The notes: generated by a model not told the origin, from the sequence alone. DNA of 8,694 nt from an uncultured Collinsella sp. (GCA_902491415.1 CABUHP010000055.1:1-8694), one strand, 5' to 3'; shown: positions 1 through 7,627, counted from the stretch's first letter. Numbers and translations: made by a program.

Positions 1-3000
1 CGCGAGCAGCTCGGCACGAACCGACGACTTGAGCCAACGATCCAGAGCGACATCGAAGCGCTCGCGCTGTTCCGGCGTCAAGCGCCACAAGCGAGCCAGG
101 GCGTCGGCACGCTCAGCGGGCAGCGCATCGGCACCCATCTCGATGAGCCACTGGCAGGCGGCATGGAACGCCGAGCCCAGCGCCATGGGGTTGCCGGCGG
201 ACTCAACGGCGGCCACGTCTGCATCCGTCATCTCGGAACCATCCGACTCCGCATCATCGCCGGACTCGTCCATGGGAACATGAGCCTCGGCGGCACGGTC
301 TTCCGTCTCGGCATGGAGCGCCGCGGCAATCGACGAATAGCTGTACGAATCACGCGCCGGGAACGGACACACGCCCATGCGCACGCCCGCCGCCTGGGGA
401 TACACAAGCTCAAACGAATCGGGCTTGGGGTCGGCAGGACCGGGGACGGTTGAGCGCGCAGCATTATCGGCGGCATCGGCATCGCCACGAACGAGCCTGC
501 CCTCGGCATCCAGCGAAGCGTTGGCCTCAAACGCTTGCTCGCCAAACGTAAAGTCCGCCAGCGAGATGAGCTCGTAGTCGCCCGGCTTGGAGCTGTCGAA
601 CACCAAACGGTCGCTATCGAGCTGCGGCATACCCAGAGCATCCGTCGGCAGAATGCGGCGCAGGACATCGTAGGTCAGATCGGTCTCGACGTCGAAGGTC
701 GGCGCCGTCACCTTGCCGCGGCTCACGCCGGCGTCCATCGCCAAAATGACCAGCTCACGCGCTCGCGTCATGGCGACATAGAGCAGACGAGCCCGCTCCT
801 CAAGCGAAAGCTGCAGGTCGTCGTTGCGCAGGCGGGCAAATGCCTCGGCGGGAGAGCCCGTCGCGCATACGTCCTCCATAAGCTCTGGCGGCAACCACAG
901 CGACGTGCCCTTGCCCTTAAACGCATGCTCAAACTGCTTTTTGACGTCGTCGCCCTTCACAAAGGTACCGTCGGCAAGCTTAACGCCGTCGAAGCGTGCC
1001 GGCAGTGCCACGACCTGCGCTCCGCCCTCGACGCGACCCATCTGTGCCGCACCCGAGGACTTACGCACGCCAAAACACTCGGCAACCGCTACGACCGGAT
1101 ATTCCAGACCCTTGGACGCATGCACGGTCATGATGCGCACCGCGCCGTCACCCTCCTCGTTGAGGGCGCCCGGGGCCTCCTTGCCCGCCAAGAAGCGGTC
1201 GAAGGCGAGCGCGATGGAGCGCGGAGAATTGCCGAACTCGGCCTCTGCCTCGGCCACGGCGTCGAGCGCCTTGAGCACGTTGGCGGCAATGGCCTTGCCC
1301 TCGGGGCCGAGCTGCGCCAGACGCACGAACCAGCCGGAGGCATTGACCACGTCGCGCGCGACGGCGGCGAACGAATCACGCCCCACGCGACGAAACGCGT
1401 AGCGCAGCACCTCGCGGGCGCGCGTCACGAGCGGCAGGTTTTGCAAACCCGGCACATCGGAATCGCTCATGATGCCCGCATCGATGTTGCGGCGCGCCGT
1501 CTCGCCCGTCTGCTCGTCGAGCTTGGTTGCCAGCGCCAGGAACTCCTGGGCGCCGAGTGCAAACATCGGCGAGGCCAGCAGTGGCATAAGGCCCTGCGCC
1601 GTATCGGCCGGATTGGCGAGCGCACAAACCAGGGCGCGCACCGTCTGCACCTCGGCGGCTTGGGCAAAGACCGAGCCGCCCGCGATGACGCAGTCGAGCC
1701 CCTGGTCGCGGAAGGCCTGCGCGTAGACGTCGGCATTGGTCATGCGACCCAGCAGCAGCACCATATCGCCCTGGGGCTGCCCCGCTTTGCCGAGCGCTTG
1801 GAACCGCTCGGCAATCACGCGAGCTTTCGCTTGCGTTCGCTCCTGCGTGCTGCCGCCGGCAACGAAGACCGCCTGGCGGCGCGAAGCCTTTGACTTGAGC
1901 TTGTCCTCGCGATCGTCGCTCGGCTCAAGATCCAAGAACCCCTGCATCAAACCACCGGTGTCGCCGTCAAAGACGCGTGCCACGTAGCGCAGCACCTCGT
2001 CGTGACTGCGGAAGTTGCGCACGAGTTTGACGAGCTCGCCGGCAGGGCCATCGGATGCGACGGAGGTCTCAGGCGCGGCAGACAGGCCAACTTTGCGCTC
2101 CTGGCGACGGAACACCTCAACCTCGGCACCACGGAAGCGGTAGATCGACTGCTGCGCATCGCCTACGGTGCACAGCGCGCGCTCCCCCGCTCCCGTCAGA
2201 TAGCGAATCAGATCGACCTGCATCTGGTCGGTATCTTGGAACTCGTCGATCATGACCATCTTAAAGCGGCCCTCGTAGGCGGCTCGGATGGCGGGATAAT
2301 CGCGCAGCGCCTCGTATGCCATGCGCAACAGATCGTTATTGTCGAGCGCGGACTGGTCGGCCTTAAGCGCACGGTACTCCGCCTCTACGGCACGGGCAAG
2401 CCCCACCAGCGCATCGAGCGCCGGGCCGCCGCAGGCAAGCACGATATTGATAAACGCATCGGCTGCCTCGGCCTTGAGTAGCTCCACCTGCTCCTTAGGA
2501 AACGCCTTGCTCGCGCGCGGCATGCTGCACGACATCATGAGTCGCGCCGCATCCTCCATGGTTTTGCCGCTCGCCTCAAACGCGTCGATGGCGTCGAGTG
2601 CCACCTGCGCTTTCTCGGTCGTGGCCTTGCTTGTGCCCAGCGCCGCACGATAAGCATCGGCAAGCGCCGAGGTGTCGGCCTGGCCGCGCGCTACGCACAC
2701 ATCGTCCATGCCGCCCGGAAGCTGGCTCGATAGCTCCAGCAGGTCGCGCACCAGGCCTTTGATGGTGGTACCGGCGCCAAACGTCCCGCCCTCGCCCGCC
2801 ATGGGATACCAGGCGTAGAGGGCCTTAAGCGAAGCCGCGAGCTCGGGAGCGGCATCGGGCGCTGTCGCGCGGCCCAGCACATGCTCGACAGCCTGGTCCA
2901 TAAGCTCATCGGTATCGGTGAGCACCGTGAACTCGGGATCGATGCCCAACTCCAGCGCGTGCGCGCGCAGGATACGCGAGCACATGCCGTGGATGGTCGA

Positions 3001-3285
3001 GATCCAAGCGTCGTCGACGGTCAGGGCCTCCTCGTCCATCCCCTCTTCGATAAGCGCGCGGCGCACGCGGTCGCGAATCTCGGCCGCGGCGTCTTTGGTA
3101 AAGGTAATGGCGAGCACCTGGTCCAGATGCTCGACAAACGGACCGGATTCGGGCGAGAGCGCGTAGACGATGCGGCGCGTAAGGGTAAAGGTCTTGCCCG
3201 AGCCGGCACCTGCCGAGACAAACAGCGGGCGGTCGAGCGTTTTGACGACTTGCAGCTGTTGCGGCATCAAAGTCGAAAGATCCAT
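1..3285 (-). CDS. addA: AddA-type helicase-nuclease subunit (UvrD/Rep superfamily 1), C-terminus beyond window
   Basis: ATP-dependent 3'-5' DNA helicase and nuclease subunit of the AddAB/RexAB complex, which resects double-strand breaks for RecA loading in the cytoplasm. The frame stays open from ATG at 3285 to base 1, giving 1095 visible residues. Motifs in order: Walker A AGAGSGKT (25-32); motif Ia-like AITFTKDAAAEIR (59-71); an AddA-like STIHGMCSRIL segment; DEFQD Walker B (347-351); GDAQQSIYRFRG (375-386); NFRS (424-427); TVHASKGLEYP motif V (from about 720); YVAMTRARE motif VI (836-844). GSAFHAACQ (1037-1045) matches the first motif of the RecB-type nuclease domain, whose catalytic D/DxK residues would lie past the edge. 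An acidic stretch (about 1006-1028) links helicase core and nuclease. The start is fixed by AAGGAGGG at 3304-3297. It follows addB by 3 bases. PcrA/UvrD is less likely because of the nuclease domain and partner gene. Confidence 0.93.
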   Translation of the reverse strand, partial: MDLSTLMPQQLQVVKTLDRPLFVSAGAGSGKTFTLTRRIVYALSPESGPFVEHLDQVLAITFTKDAAAEIRDRVRRALIEEGMDEEALTVDDAWISTIHGMCSRILRAHALELGIDPEFTVLTDTDELMDQAVEHVLGRATAPDAAPELAASLKALYAWYPMAGEGGTFGAGTTIKGLVRDLLELSSQLPGGMDDVCVARGQADTSALADAYRAALGTSKATTEKAQVALDAIDAFEASGKTMEDAARLMMSCSMPRASKAFPKEQVELLKAEAADAFINIVLACGGPALDALVGLARAVEAEYRALKADQSALDNNDLLRMAYEALRDYPAIRAAYEGRFKMVMIDEFQDTDQMQVDLIRYLTGAGERALCTVGDAQQSIYRFRGAEVEVFRRQERKVGLSAAPETSVASDGPAGELVKLVRNFRSHDEVLRYVARVFDGDTGGLMQGFLDLEPSDDREDKLKSKASRRQAVFVAGGSTQERTQAKARVIAERFQALGKAGQPQGDMVLLLGRMTNADVYAQAFRDQGLDCVIAGGSVFAQAAEVQTVRALVCALANPADTAQGLMPLLASPMFALGAQEFLALATKLDEQTGETARRNIDAGIMSDSDVPGLQNLPLVTRAREVLRYAFRRVGRDSFAAVARDVVNASGWFVRLAQLGPEGKAIAANVLKALDAVAEAEAEFGNSPRSIALAFDRFLAGKEAPGALNEEGDGAVRIMTVHASKGLEYPVVAVAECFGVRKSSGAAQMGRVEGGAQVVALPARFDGVKLADGTFVKGDDVKKQFEHAFKGKGTSLWLPPELMEDVCATGSPAEAFARLRNDDLQLSLEERARLLYVAMTRARELVILAMDAGVSRGKVTAPTFDVETDLTYDVLRRILPTDALGMPQLDSDRLVFDSSKPGDYELISLADFTFGEQAFEANASLDAEGRLVRGDADAADNAARSTVPGPADPKPDSFELVYPQAAGVRMGVCPFPARDSYSYSSIAAALHAETEDRAAEAHVPMDESGDDAESDGSEMTDADVAAVESAGNPMALGSAFHAACQWLIEMGADALPAERADALARLWRLTPEQRERFDVALDRWLKSSVRAELLA

Positions 3286-3288
3286 GGT

Positions 3289-6200
3289 CTACACGTCCCT
3301 CCTTACAAACGTTCCTTCGTGGTTATACGAGCAGCGCGCATGCGCGGCTTGAGCCGACGTCGGGTCGACGGCGGTAATGTTGCCTGCCTCGAGTTCGCGC
3401 AGCCGCTCGGCAATGCCGGTCTCCACGCGGTCGAGCAGCGCATCGAAGTCCATGTTGCCGCCCTCGCCCGGAAAGCCCTTCTTGAGGCCCGGGATGCGAC
3501 CGTCGCCGCGCTCTTCCTCGAGCAACTCGGCACTTGCGGCACCGCGCAGCGCGGGCTTGCCGCCCTTGGTGGAAAAGTAAAGCGCCGCACGGGTATTCAG
3601 ATCCAGCGCCCGGCGCATGGCCTGGGCGTAGATGAGCGTCTGGGTATGCGGCGGCAGCCAGCGCGGGTCGTCGGCGGGCACCGCGCCCGTCTTCTCGTCG
3701 AACACCGTGGGGTCGGCGAGCTTAAACTCCTCGACACCCGAACGATGCTTGTAGTCGATTACCACGGCGCGGTTCTCGGCGTCCACGTCCACGCGGTCGA
3801 TGCGCCCGCCAAGCGGCCAACCGGCATACTCGACCTGGAGCTCGTTGAAGGCGAACTCCAGGTAGCGCGGGGCAAAGGGGGCAAGTGCCTCGGACTCGTA
3901 GGCAAGCACACCCTCCAGCTGCGGCAAGATCTCGGCCACCTGGCGTTCCTCCACCGCAGAGAGCGGCACCAGCGGGCCCTCCGTGCCGCGCTTGCCGGCG
4001 TGCTCGGCCAACGTCTCGTCAAAGACCTCGTGCAGCAGCTCCTGTGCGCGCGGCAGATTCTCGGGCGTCACGCGCTCCATGCCCTCTTGGGGCAGACGGG
4101 CATGCAGATGCTCCAGCACGTCGTGGACAAAGTTGCCCTTTTCCATGTTGCCAAAGCCCGCGTCGATCGACTGGGGCTTCACGCGGTACGAGACGAACCA
4201 GCATAGCGGGCAGGTCGAATAGGCCTCGATCTGCGAGGCGGACGTCAGACGCGGCACGAGCGGCGCGTCCTCACCCTCGCCATCGCGACGGCGCAGGACC
4301 AAATACGGCACGGCCTCGGCACTCAGATGCTGAGGGGCTTCACAGGTCACGCGCTCGCGCTTGAAGCCTTCACCTGCCGCGGGATCAAAGTCGGCGATGA
4401 TATCGCCCTCGCCCACGCACGTGGGCTTGGCAGCGCCAGCGGCCTCGGCATGTGCCCACAGCTCGGTCCATACGGCTGCCGGGTAGCACTCGCGTGCCTG
4501 GCGATCGTGCGTCACACGGGCGAGCGCGACCGGACCGCTCGCCGCCTGCATCGCACGGCCAAAGCGCACGCGCAGCAGGGCAGCGGGCTCCAAAGACACG
4601 CCGTCGCGGCGCAGCTCGGCTGTCAACGTGGCAAGCGGGCCCTCTTCGTGCGAAAGCGGATAGCTGTCCAGGTCGACATCGGCAAACAGCACGGCATCGT
4701 AGCTGCCAGGGCGAAGAACCGACGCATCGGCAAGCGACGCGAAGCGCACTTGTGCTCGTGGTGTGCGATCGACCTCATAGGTCTCGTAATCGTAGGCGGT
4801 ACTGCGCTTGTCCACCTTGGTTCGAACGCCGTCGAGAACCGGCACGGTCGCGGCCTGCGACACGTCGAGCGCGCGAGCATCGTTCATAAGGATGTCGATG
4901 GCATGGCGCAGCAAAGCCGTCTCTGCCTGGCGACGGGCCTGGCCGTCAAGGCCGCCTAGAGCGCGATCGGGCAACGCCTCGGCAACGGCAAGTATGGCCT
5001 TAAGCGCCGTCACGGGCTTGTCACGCCACAGCGCCTGGAACACGTCCGAGACCACACACGGTACGTTCTTAAACCAGTTATCGTCGCTCGTCGCCTTGCG
5101 CGCGCCCCTCACCTGGCCCTGAACGCTCTGCAGCAGGCTCTTGACGCCCGCGGTAGTCTTGCTGCGCGAGAGACGCATATTCTTATCGAAGGTACGGGCA
5201 TTGACGGCATCAGCGCCCGAAAGCGGACTGTAGATCCAGTCGGTAAGCTCCGGCGCGGGCCACCACTCAGTCTTGGAAGCGGTGCCCTCGTCGGCGGCTT
5301 TCATACGCTCGATCAGGTTGGCGAGCGCCGTAAACTGCCTGCCCGCGATGGACTGGGAAAACGCCGTGAACTCAGACGTCTCGGCCGCAATGTGACGCGC
5401 CGCCAAACGGGCGGCGAGCTCGCCGAACAGCTGGGGTGCCCGGGCAGAAACGACGAGCACGCGCACGGGGTCGGCGGGCGTTGCAGTAGCTTTATCGGCC
5501 TTGGACTCCTTGTGCGCTTTCACCAACTTATCGATGGCGCCCGCATAGACATGAGCACGGGCATGGGGGCCGGCGACCTCAATAAAGGCAGGCTGAGCGG
5601 CGGCCCCGCAAGCGACATCAGACGCGACGGCGTCCTCCCCCAGCGGCGCGATCTCAAACAGCACACCGCGGGCATCAAATGCCGTGGCAAGCTCCTCGCG
5701 CATCGCCGCCTGCTCGCGGGCAAGCAGCACGACGACCTCTCCCCCATTGTTCGCCACGGCAGACAGCAGCTCGAGTAGACCGTGCGTAAACGACGTGGTA
5801 CCGCGCACGCATACGGCGCGGGCGCACGCCGGCAGGCTATCGGCCAGGGCACCGGCCATAATGTCGGCTGCCTCGCAGGGCTCGACCATATCTCGACGGT
5901 CCAAACCGCCCGCGTAGGCACGCAAAAGCTCAAACACACGAGCCTCGGCATCGCTTTTTGGCTCAGGCTGGCAATTGTTGCCACCGCATCGCTCGGCCGT
6001 CGTCCCCGCCACACCCGGCAGCACATCGCGGGCCATGCGTGCGAGCATGCGCACCGTGCCCTGGCTACGCGAAAGCGGCTGCAGGTCGGCATCGTCGCGG
6101 CGGGCAATCATATCCGAAAACAGCATCTGACGTTGCAGGTTGTCGACGAAACCGCGCCCGTCGCCCAAAAGCTCCCAAAGCGAGCGAAGCCACGATGCGG

Positions 6201-6387
6201 GTGTCTTGTAGTCGATACCCAGCGAAATGCCGGCTTCCGCCGCATCATGACGGCACAGATCGAGCTCGGCAAACGTTGGTGCCAGCAACACGGCACGCCC
6301 GTGACGGGCAATAAGGTCGGCAAGCAGCGCCGACTCGGCATCGCTCAAATCCGTGCCGGCATTGGTGGTATAGATTCGAACAGGCAT
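3289..6387 (-). CDS. addB: AddB/RexB-type subunit of the recombination helicase-nuclease, PD-(D/E)XK nuclease
   Basis: Second subunit of the AddAB/RexAB complex; the family supplies the second nuclease domain and, in studied members, Chi recognition. Length is 1032 residues, near the usual 1000-1170. The N-terminus has the RecC/AddB-like pattern (AVLLAPTFAELDL) but no Walker A, so it is probably not a motor. A helicase-like core segment occurs around 560-575 (YDAVLFADVDLDSYP). The nuclease domain begins near 720 and keeps all expected residues: H755 in GNFVH, D864 in GGRIDRVD, D878 and K880 in VIDYK, Q916 and Y920 in QTLIY. Cys726 and Cys729 precede it, but only Cys1019 remains at the C-terminus where AddB proteins usually have three cysteines for a 4Fe-4S cluster. 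The start has GGAGG (6395-6391) only 3 bases upstream; no other in-frame ATG lies between it and the upstream TAG. AdnA is an alternative family, but that subunit has its own Walker A. Confidence 0.85.
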   Translation of the reverse strand: MPVRIYTTNAGTDLSDAESALLADLIARHGRAVLLAPTFAELDLCRHDAAEAGISLGIDYKTPASWLRSLWELLGDGRGFVDNLQRQMLFSDMIARRDDADLQPLSRSQGTVRMLARMARDVLPGVAGTTAERCGGNNCQPEPKSDAEARVFELLRAYAGGLDRRDMVEPCEAADIMAGALADSLPACARAVCVRGTTSFTHGLLELLSAVANNGGEVVVLLAREQAAMREELATAFDARGVLFEIAPLGEDAVASDVACGAAAQPAFIEVAGPHARAHVYAGAIDKLVKAHKESKADKATATPADPVRVLVVSARAPQLFGELAARLAARHIAAETSEFTAFSQSIAGRQFTALANLIERMKAADEGTASKTEWWPAPELTDWIYSPLSGADAVNARTFDKNMRLSRSKTTAGVKSLLQSVQGQVRGARKATSDDNWFKNVPCVVSDVFQALWRDKPVTALKAILAVAEALPDRALGGLDGQARRQAETALLRHAIDILMNDARALDVSQAATVPVLDGVRTKVDKRSTAYDYETYEVDRTPRAQVRFASLADASVLRPGSYDAVLFADVDLDSYPLSHEEGPLATLTAELRRDGVSLEPAALLRVRFGRAMQAASGPVALARVTHDRQARECYPAAVWTELWAHAEAAGAAKPTCVGEGDIIADFDPAAGEGFKRERVTCEAPQHLSAEAVPYLVLRRRDGEGEDAPLVPRLTSASQIEAYSTCPLCWFVSYRVKPQSIDAGFGNMEKGNFVHDVLEHLHARLPQEGMERVTPENLPRAQELLHEVFDETLAEHAGKRGTEGPLVPLSAVEERQVAEILPQLEGVLAYESEALAPFAPRYLEFAFNELQVEYAGWPLGGRIDRVDVDAENRAVVIDYKHRSGVEEFKLADPTVFDEKTGAVPADDPRWLPPHTQTLIYAQAMRRALDLNTRAALYFSTKGGKPALRGAASAELLEEERGDGRIPGLKKGFPGEGGNMDFDALLDRVETGIAERLRELEAGNITAVDPTSAQAAHARCSYNHEGTFVRRDV
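3297..3304 (-). promoter_or_regulatory. addA ribosome binding site inside the addB 3' end
   Basis: The minus strand reads AAGGAGGG here, 11 bases before the addA ATG at 3285. The same bases encode part of the last residues of AddB (V-R-R-D-V, stop at 3291-3289). Ribosomes ending addB therefore clear or occupy the addA start region, which points to translational coupling of the two subunits. The site fixes the addA start, and no better in-frame start is seen. Confidence 0.85.
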
Positions 6388-6426
6388 GGTCCTCCGCTCA
6401 AACCGTTCGCAATAATCAATGCATCC

Positions 6427-6456
6427 ATCCTACCCGCCCAAGCGGACACATTGCCA
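6427..6456 (-). promoter_or_regulatory. possible addBA promoter
   Basis: On the minus strand, TGGCAA (6456-6451) and TAGGAT (6432-6427) are 18 bases apart, and transcription would start about 33 bases before addB. The -10 matches four of six consensus bases and the -35 only three, so this is weak. It is offered because the yerC terminator lies just upstream and addBA therefore needs a promoter within about 130 bases. Confidence 0.3.
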
Positions 6457-6518
6457 CCGCAGTTCCATCTTTTGGTACAAAGCAACCTGAACCCAACGCA
6501 CCAGCCGATTGCAGGCAT

Positions 6519-6545
6519 ATAAAAACCGCCCCCAGAGGGACGGTT
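6519..6545 (-). terminator. intrinsic terminator after yerC
   Basis: On the minus strand AACCGTCCC pairs with GGGGCGGTT (nine pairs, one of them G-T) around a four-base loop, followed directly by TTTTT and AT. It lies 26 bases after the yerC stop and before the addB leader, so yerC and addBA are probably separate transcription units, perhaps with some read-through. Confidence 0.85.
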
Positions 6546-6571
6546 CTTCGTAATTCAATGTTGTCGCTGGC

Positions 6572-6871
6572 CTACTCGCCATCCTCCAACTTAATGAGGA
6601 TCTTGCGGTAGCCACCGTACTCGCCGTTCAGCGCCTTTGAAACGCGGCTCACCGTGGTGGACGAAGCGCCGGTACGGGCCTGAACCTCAACATAAGGCTC
6701 GCCCTCGTCCAAATAGCGCGCAACCTGCAAACGCTGAGAAAGGTCGCAAATCTCGCGCGGCGTGCAGATATCGGTCAAAAACGCCTGGATATCCTTCTCG
6801 TCGTCCAAAAGGCTAAATGCGTGGACCAGCTGCTTGACATCAGGCTTGTCAAACATGTTCTCGATATTCAT
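6572..6871 (-). CDS. yerC: YerC/YecD family TrpR-like DNA-binding protein
   Basis: Small (99-residue) cytoplasmic helix-turn-helix protein of the TrpR-like superfamily; the YerC/YecD branch has no firmly known ligand or regulon. The sequence shows the family layout: an acidic helical N-terminus (FSLLDDEKDIQAFLTDIC, 19-36), then TPREICDLSQRLQVARYL (37-54), then the helix-turn-helix YVEVQARTGASSTTVSRVSKAL (about 60-81), with the recognition helix around STTVSRVSKAL. The ending GGYRK is also typical. The start is supported by GGCGGTGATC just upstream, nine of ten bases matching the extended Shine-Dalgarno sequence GGAGGTGATC. It ends in its own terminator and is followed by addBA on the same strand. 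It should not be called trpR: no trp genes are nearby and the C-terminus is short. Function is inferred only as transcription control. Confidence 0.88.
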   Translation of the reverse strand: MNIENMFDKPDVKQLVHAFSLLDDEKDIQAFLTDICTPREICDLSQRLQVARYLDEGEPYVEVQARTGASSTTVSRVSKALNGEYGGYRKILIKLEDGE

Positions 6872-6918
6872 CGATCACCGCCAAACCCGCCAAAAGGCAT
6901 CGAAGTTGATACTGACAT

Positions 6919-6935
6919 CGGGCATCGTTCGCCCG
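6919..6935 (-). other. small hairpin in yerC leader (proximal)
   Basis: CGGGC and GCCCG form a 5-bp stem with a seven-base loop, about 48 bases before the yerC ATG. No T-run follows on the minus strand, so it is not a terminator. Stability is modest; a chance stem in GC-rich DNA is possible. Confidence 0.35.
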
Positions 6936-6947
6936 TTCTATGCAATA

Positions 6948-6971
6948 GGGCAACGCCTGTGGCTTTTGCCC
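6948..6971 (-). other. hairpin at predicted 5' end of yerC mRNA
   Basis: On the minus strand GGGCAA pairs with TTGCCC (6 bp); inside, after a small asymmetric bulge, GCC pairs with GGC around an ACA loop. The hairpin begins at about the first base predicted for the yerC transcript, so it could protect the 5' end or serve control. No T-run follows. Confidence 0.45.
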
Positions 6972-6976
6972 GTAGC

Positions 6977-7007
6977 AGTGTAGCACACCACCAAACTAAA
7001 GCGACAA
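6977..7007 (-). promoter_or_regulatory. candidate yerC promoter with extended -10
   Basis: On the minus strand TGC-TACACT gives an extended -10 (TACACT at 6982-6977, preceded by TGC). TTGTCG at 7007-7002 is a possible -35 with a long 19-base spacer; the extended -10 may make up for it. The predicted leader is about 100 bases. Confidence 0.45.
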
Positions 7008-7195
7008 GACTCTCTGCCAGCGGCACGTTTTTCAGGACGAACGCCGTTTAGAAACCGAATGCGCACGTAAGCTCCACGAATATTTGAGACAATGGGCGCC
7101 CAAACACCGCGGCGCGCCCGCGCAACCATCCAAGTCGCCGCAGCAAGCCGCCTCACGCGACGGCAGCAACCCCGGCGCAAGAAAGGATTCACGCC

Positions 7196-7561
7196 ATGCG
7201 CTTTATGCTTAACTGGCTCTTCACCTCGATCGCCATCGCGATCGCCACGTTCCTCGTCCCCGGTATCCAACCCTTCGGCTTTGCCGAGGCCTGGGTCTGC
7301 TTTGCCTTTGTGGGGCTGTTCCTCAACATCGTCGATTCGTTCGTCAAACCGTTCCTCACGGTCATCTCGCTGCCGCTCACGATCATTACGCTCGGCATTT
7401 TCCAGCTCGTGCTTAACAGCTTTATGCTGGAGCTCGCCAGTTACCTGTCGGTCAATCTGTTGGGCGTCGGCATCTCTATCGCCGGCTTTGGCTCGGCCTT
7501 TATGGGCAGCATCCTAGTGTCCATCATGCGCAGCATCCTCGATAGTCTTGCCGAAGAGTAG
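7196..7561 (+). CDS. YvlD-like membrane protein ('phage holin family', superfamily IV)
   Basis: Integral membrane protein of 121 residues from the family annotated as 'phage holin family / YvlD' (PF04020 type). Despite the name, members are widespread chromosomal genes; the cellular role is not established. Four hydrophobic segments are visible: about 5-22, 30-46, 53-78 and 86-111. The family signature is present between segments two and three: N44, then K51-P52, then SLPLTIITLGIF (58-69) and N74. The C-terminus (RSILDSLAEE) is short and charged. The start ATG has GAAAGGA at 7181-7187 with an eight-base gap; the next Met (residue 4) lacks this spacing. It stands alone on the plus strand, with a strong terminator behind and no lysis or phage genes near, which argues against a real phage holin. 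Confidence 0.88.
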   Translation: MRFMLNWLFTSIAIAIATFLVPGIQPFGFAEAWVCFAFVGLFLNIVDSFVKPFLTVISLPLTIITLGIFQLVLNSFMLELASYLSVNLLGVGISIAGFGSAFMGSILVSIMRSILDSLAEE

Positions 7562-7596
7562 AACGCCCCGACACACAGACGCATCGGACCAAATCA

Positions 7597-7627
7597 AAGG
7601 CCGCCCATCGCAAAAATGGGCGGCCTT
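7597..7627. terminator. strong, probably bidirectional terminator between convergent genes
   Basis: AAGGCCGCCCAT and ATGGGCGGCCTT form a perfect 12-bp stem around a seven-base loop (CGCAAAA). On the plus strand it is followed by CTTATTT. On the minus strand it is followed by TTGATTTGG, a weaker T-rich tail. It sits 36 bases after the membrane-protein stop and 71 bases after the end of the convergent Rrf2 gene, so it can serve both. Confidence 0.92.

Larger units (their letters stand above)
6872..7195. other. intergenic region between divergent yerC and the membrane-protein gene
   Basis: No credible gene lies in these 324 bases. The left part holds the yerC leader with two small hairpins and a candidate minus-strand promoter. 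The right part (about 7010-7180) should hold the promoter of the plus-strand membrane-protein gene, but I see no convincing -35/-10 pair. The GC-rich stretch 7094-7119 could form a loose stem (GGGCGC with GCGCCC) of doubtful meaning. Confidence 0.6.

Noticed and set aside
535..1893. Open frame of 452 codons on the plus strand
   Set aside because: It lies wholly antisense to the conserved addA helicase region. Its product is rich in R, H, A, G and L with no family features, as expected from the reverse strand of GC-rich coding DNA.
2881..4206. Open frame of 441 codons on the plus strand
   Set aside because: It spans the addB-addA junction in antisense and runs across both conserved genes. Composition is that of a shadow frame, and no ribosome site was seen.
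5782..6522. Open frame of 246 codons on the plus strand
   Set aside because: It is antisense to the start of addB and runs into the yerC terminator region; no recognisable domain.
7092..7517. Open frame of 141 codons on the plus strand overlapping the membrane-protein gene
   Set aside because: It is a +1 shadow of the YvlD-like gene with a serine/arginine-rich product. The real gene has the ribosome site, membrane helices and family signature.
7196..7561. Prophage remnant because of the holin family name
   Set aside because: No other phage gene, integrase, attachment site or tRNA is present, and the protein has the chromosomal YvlD signature.
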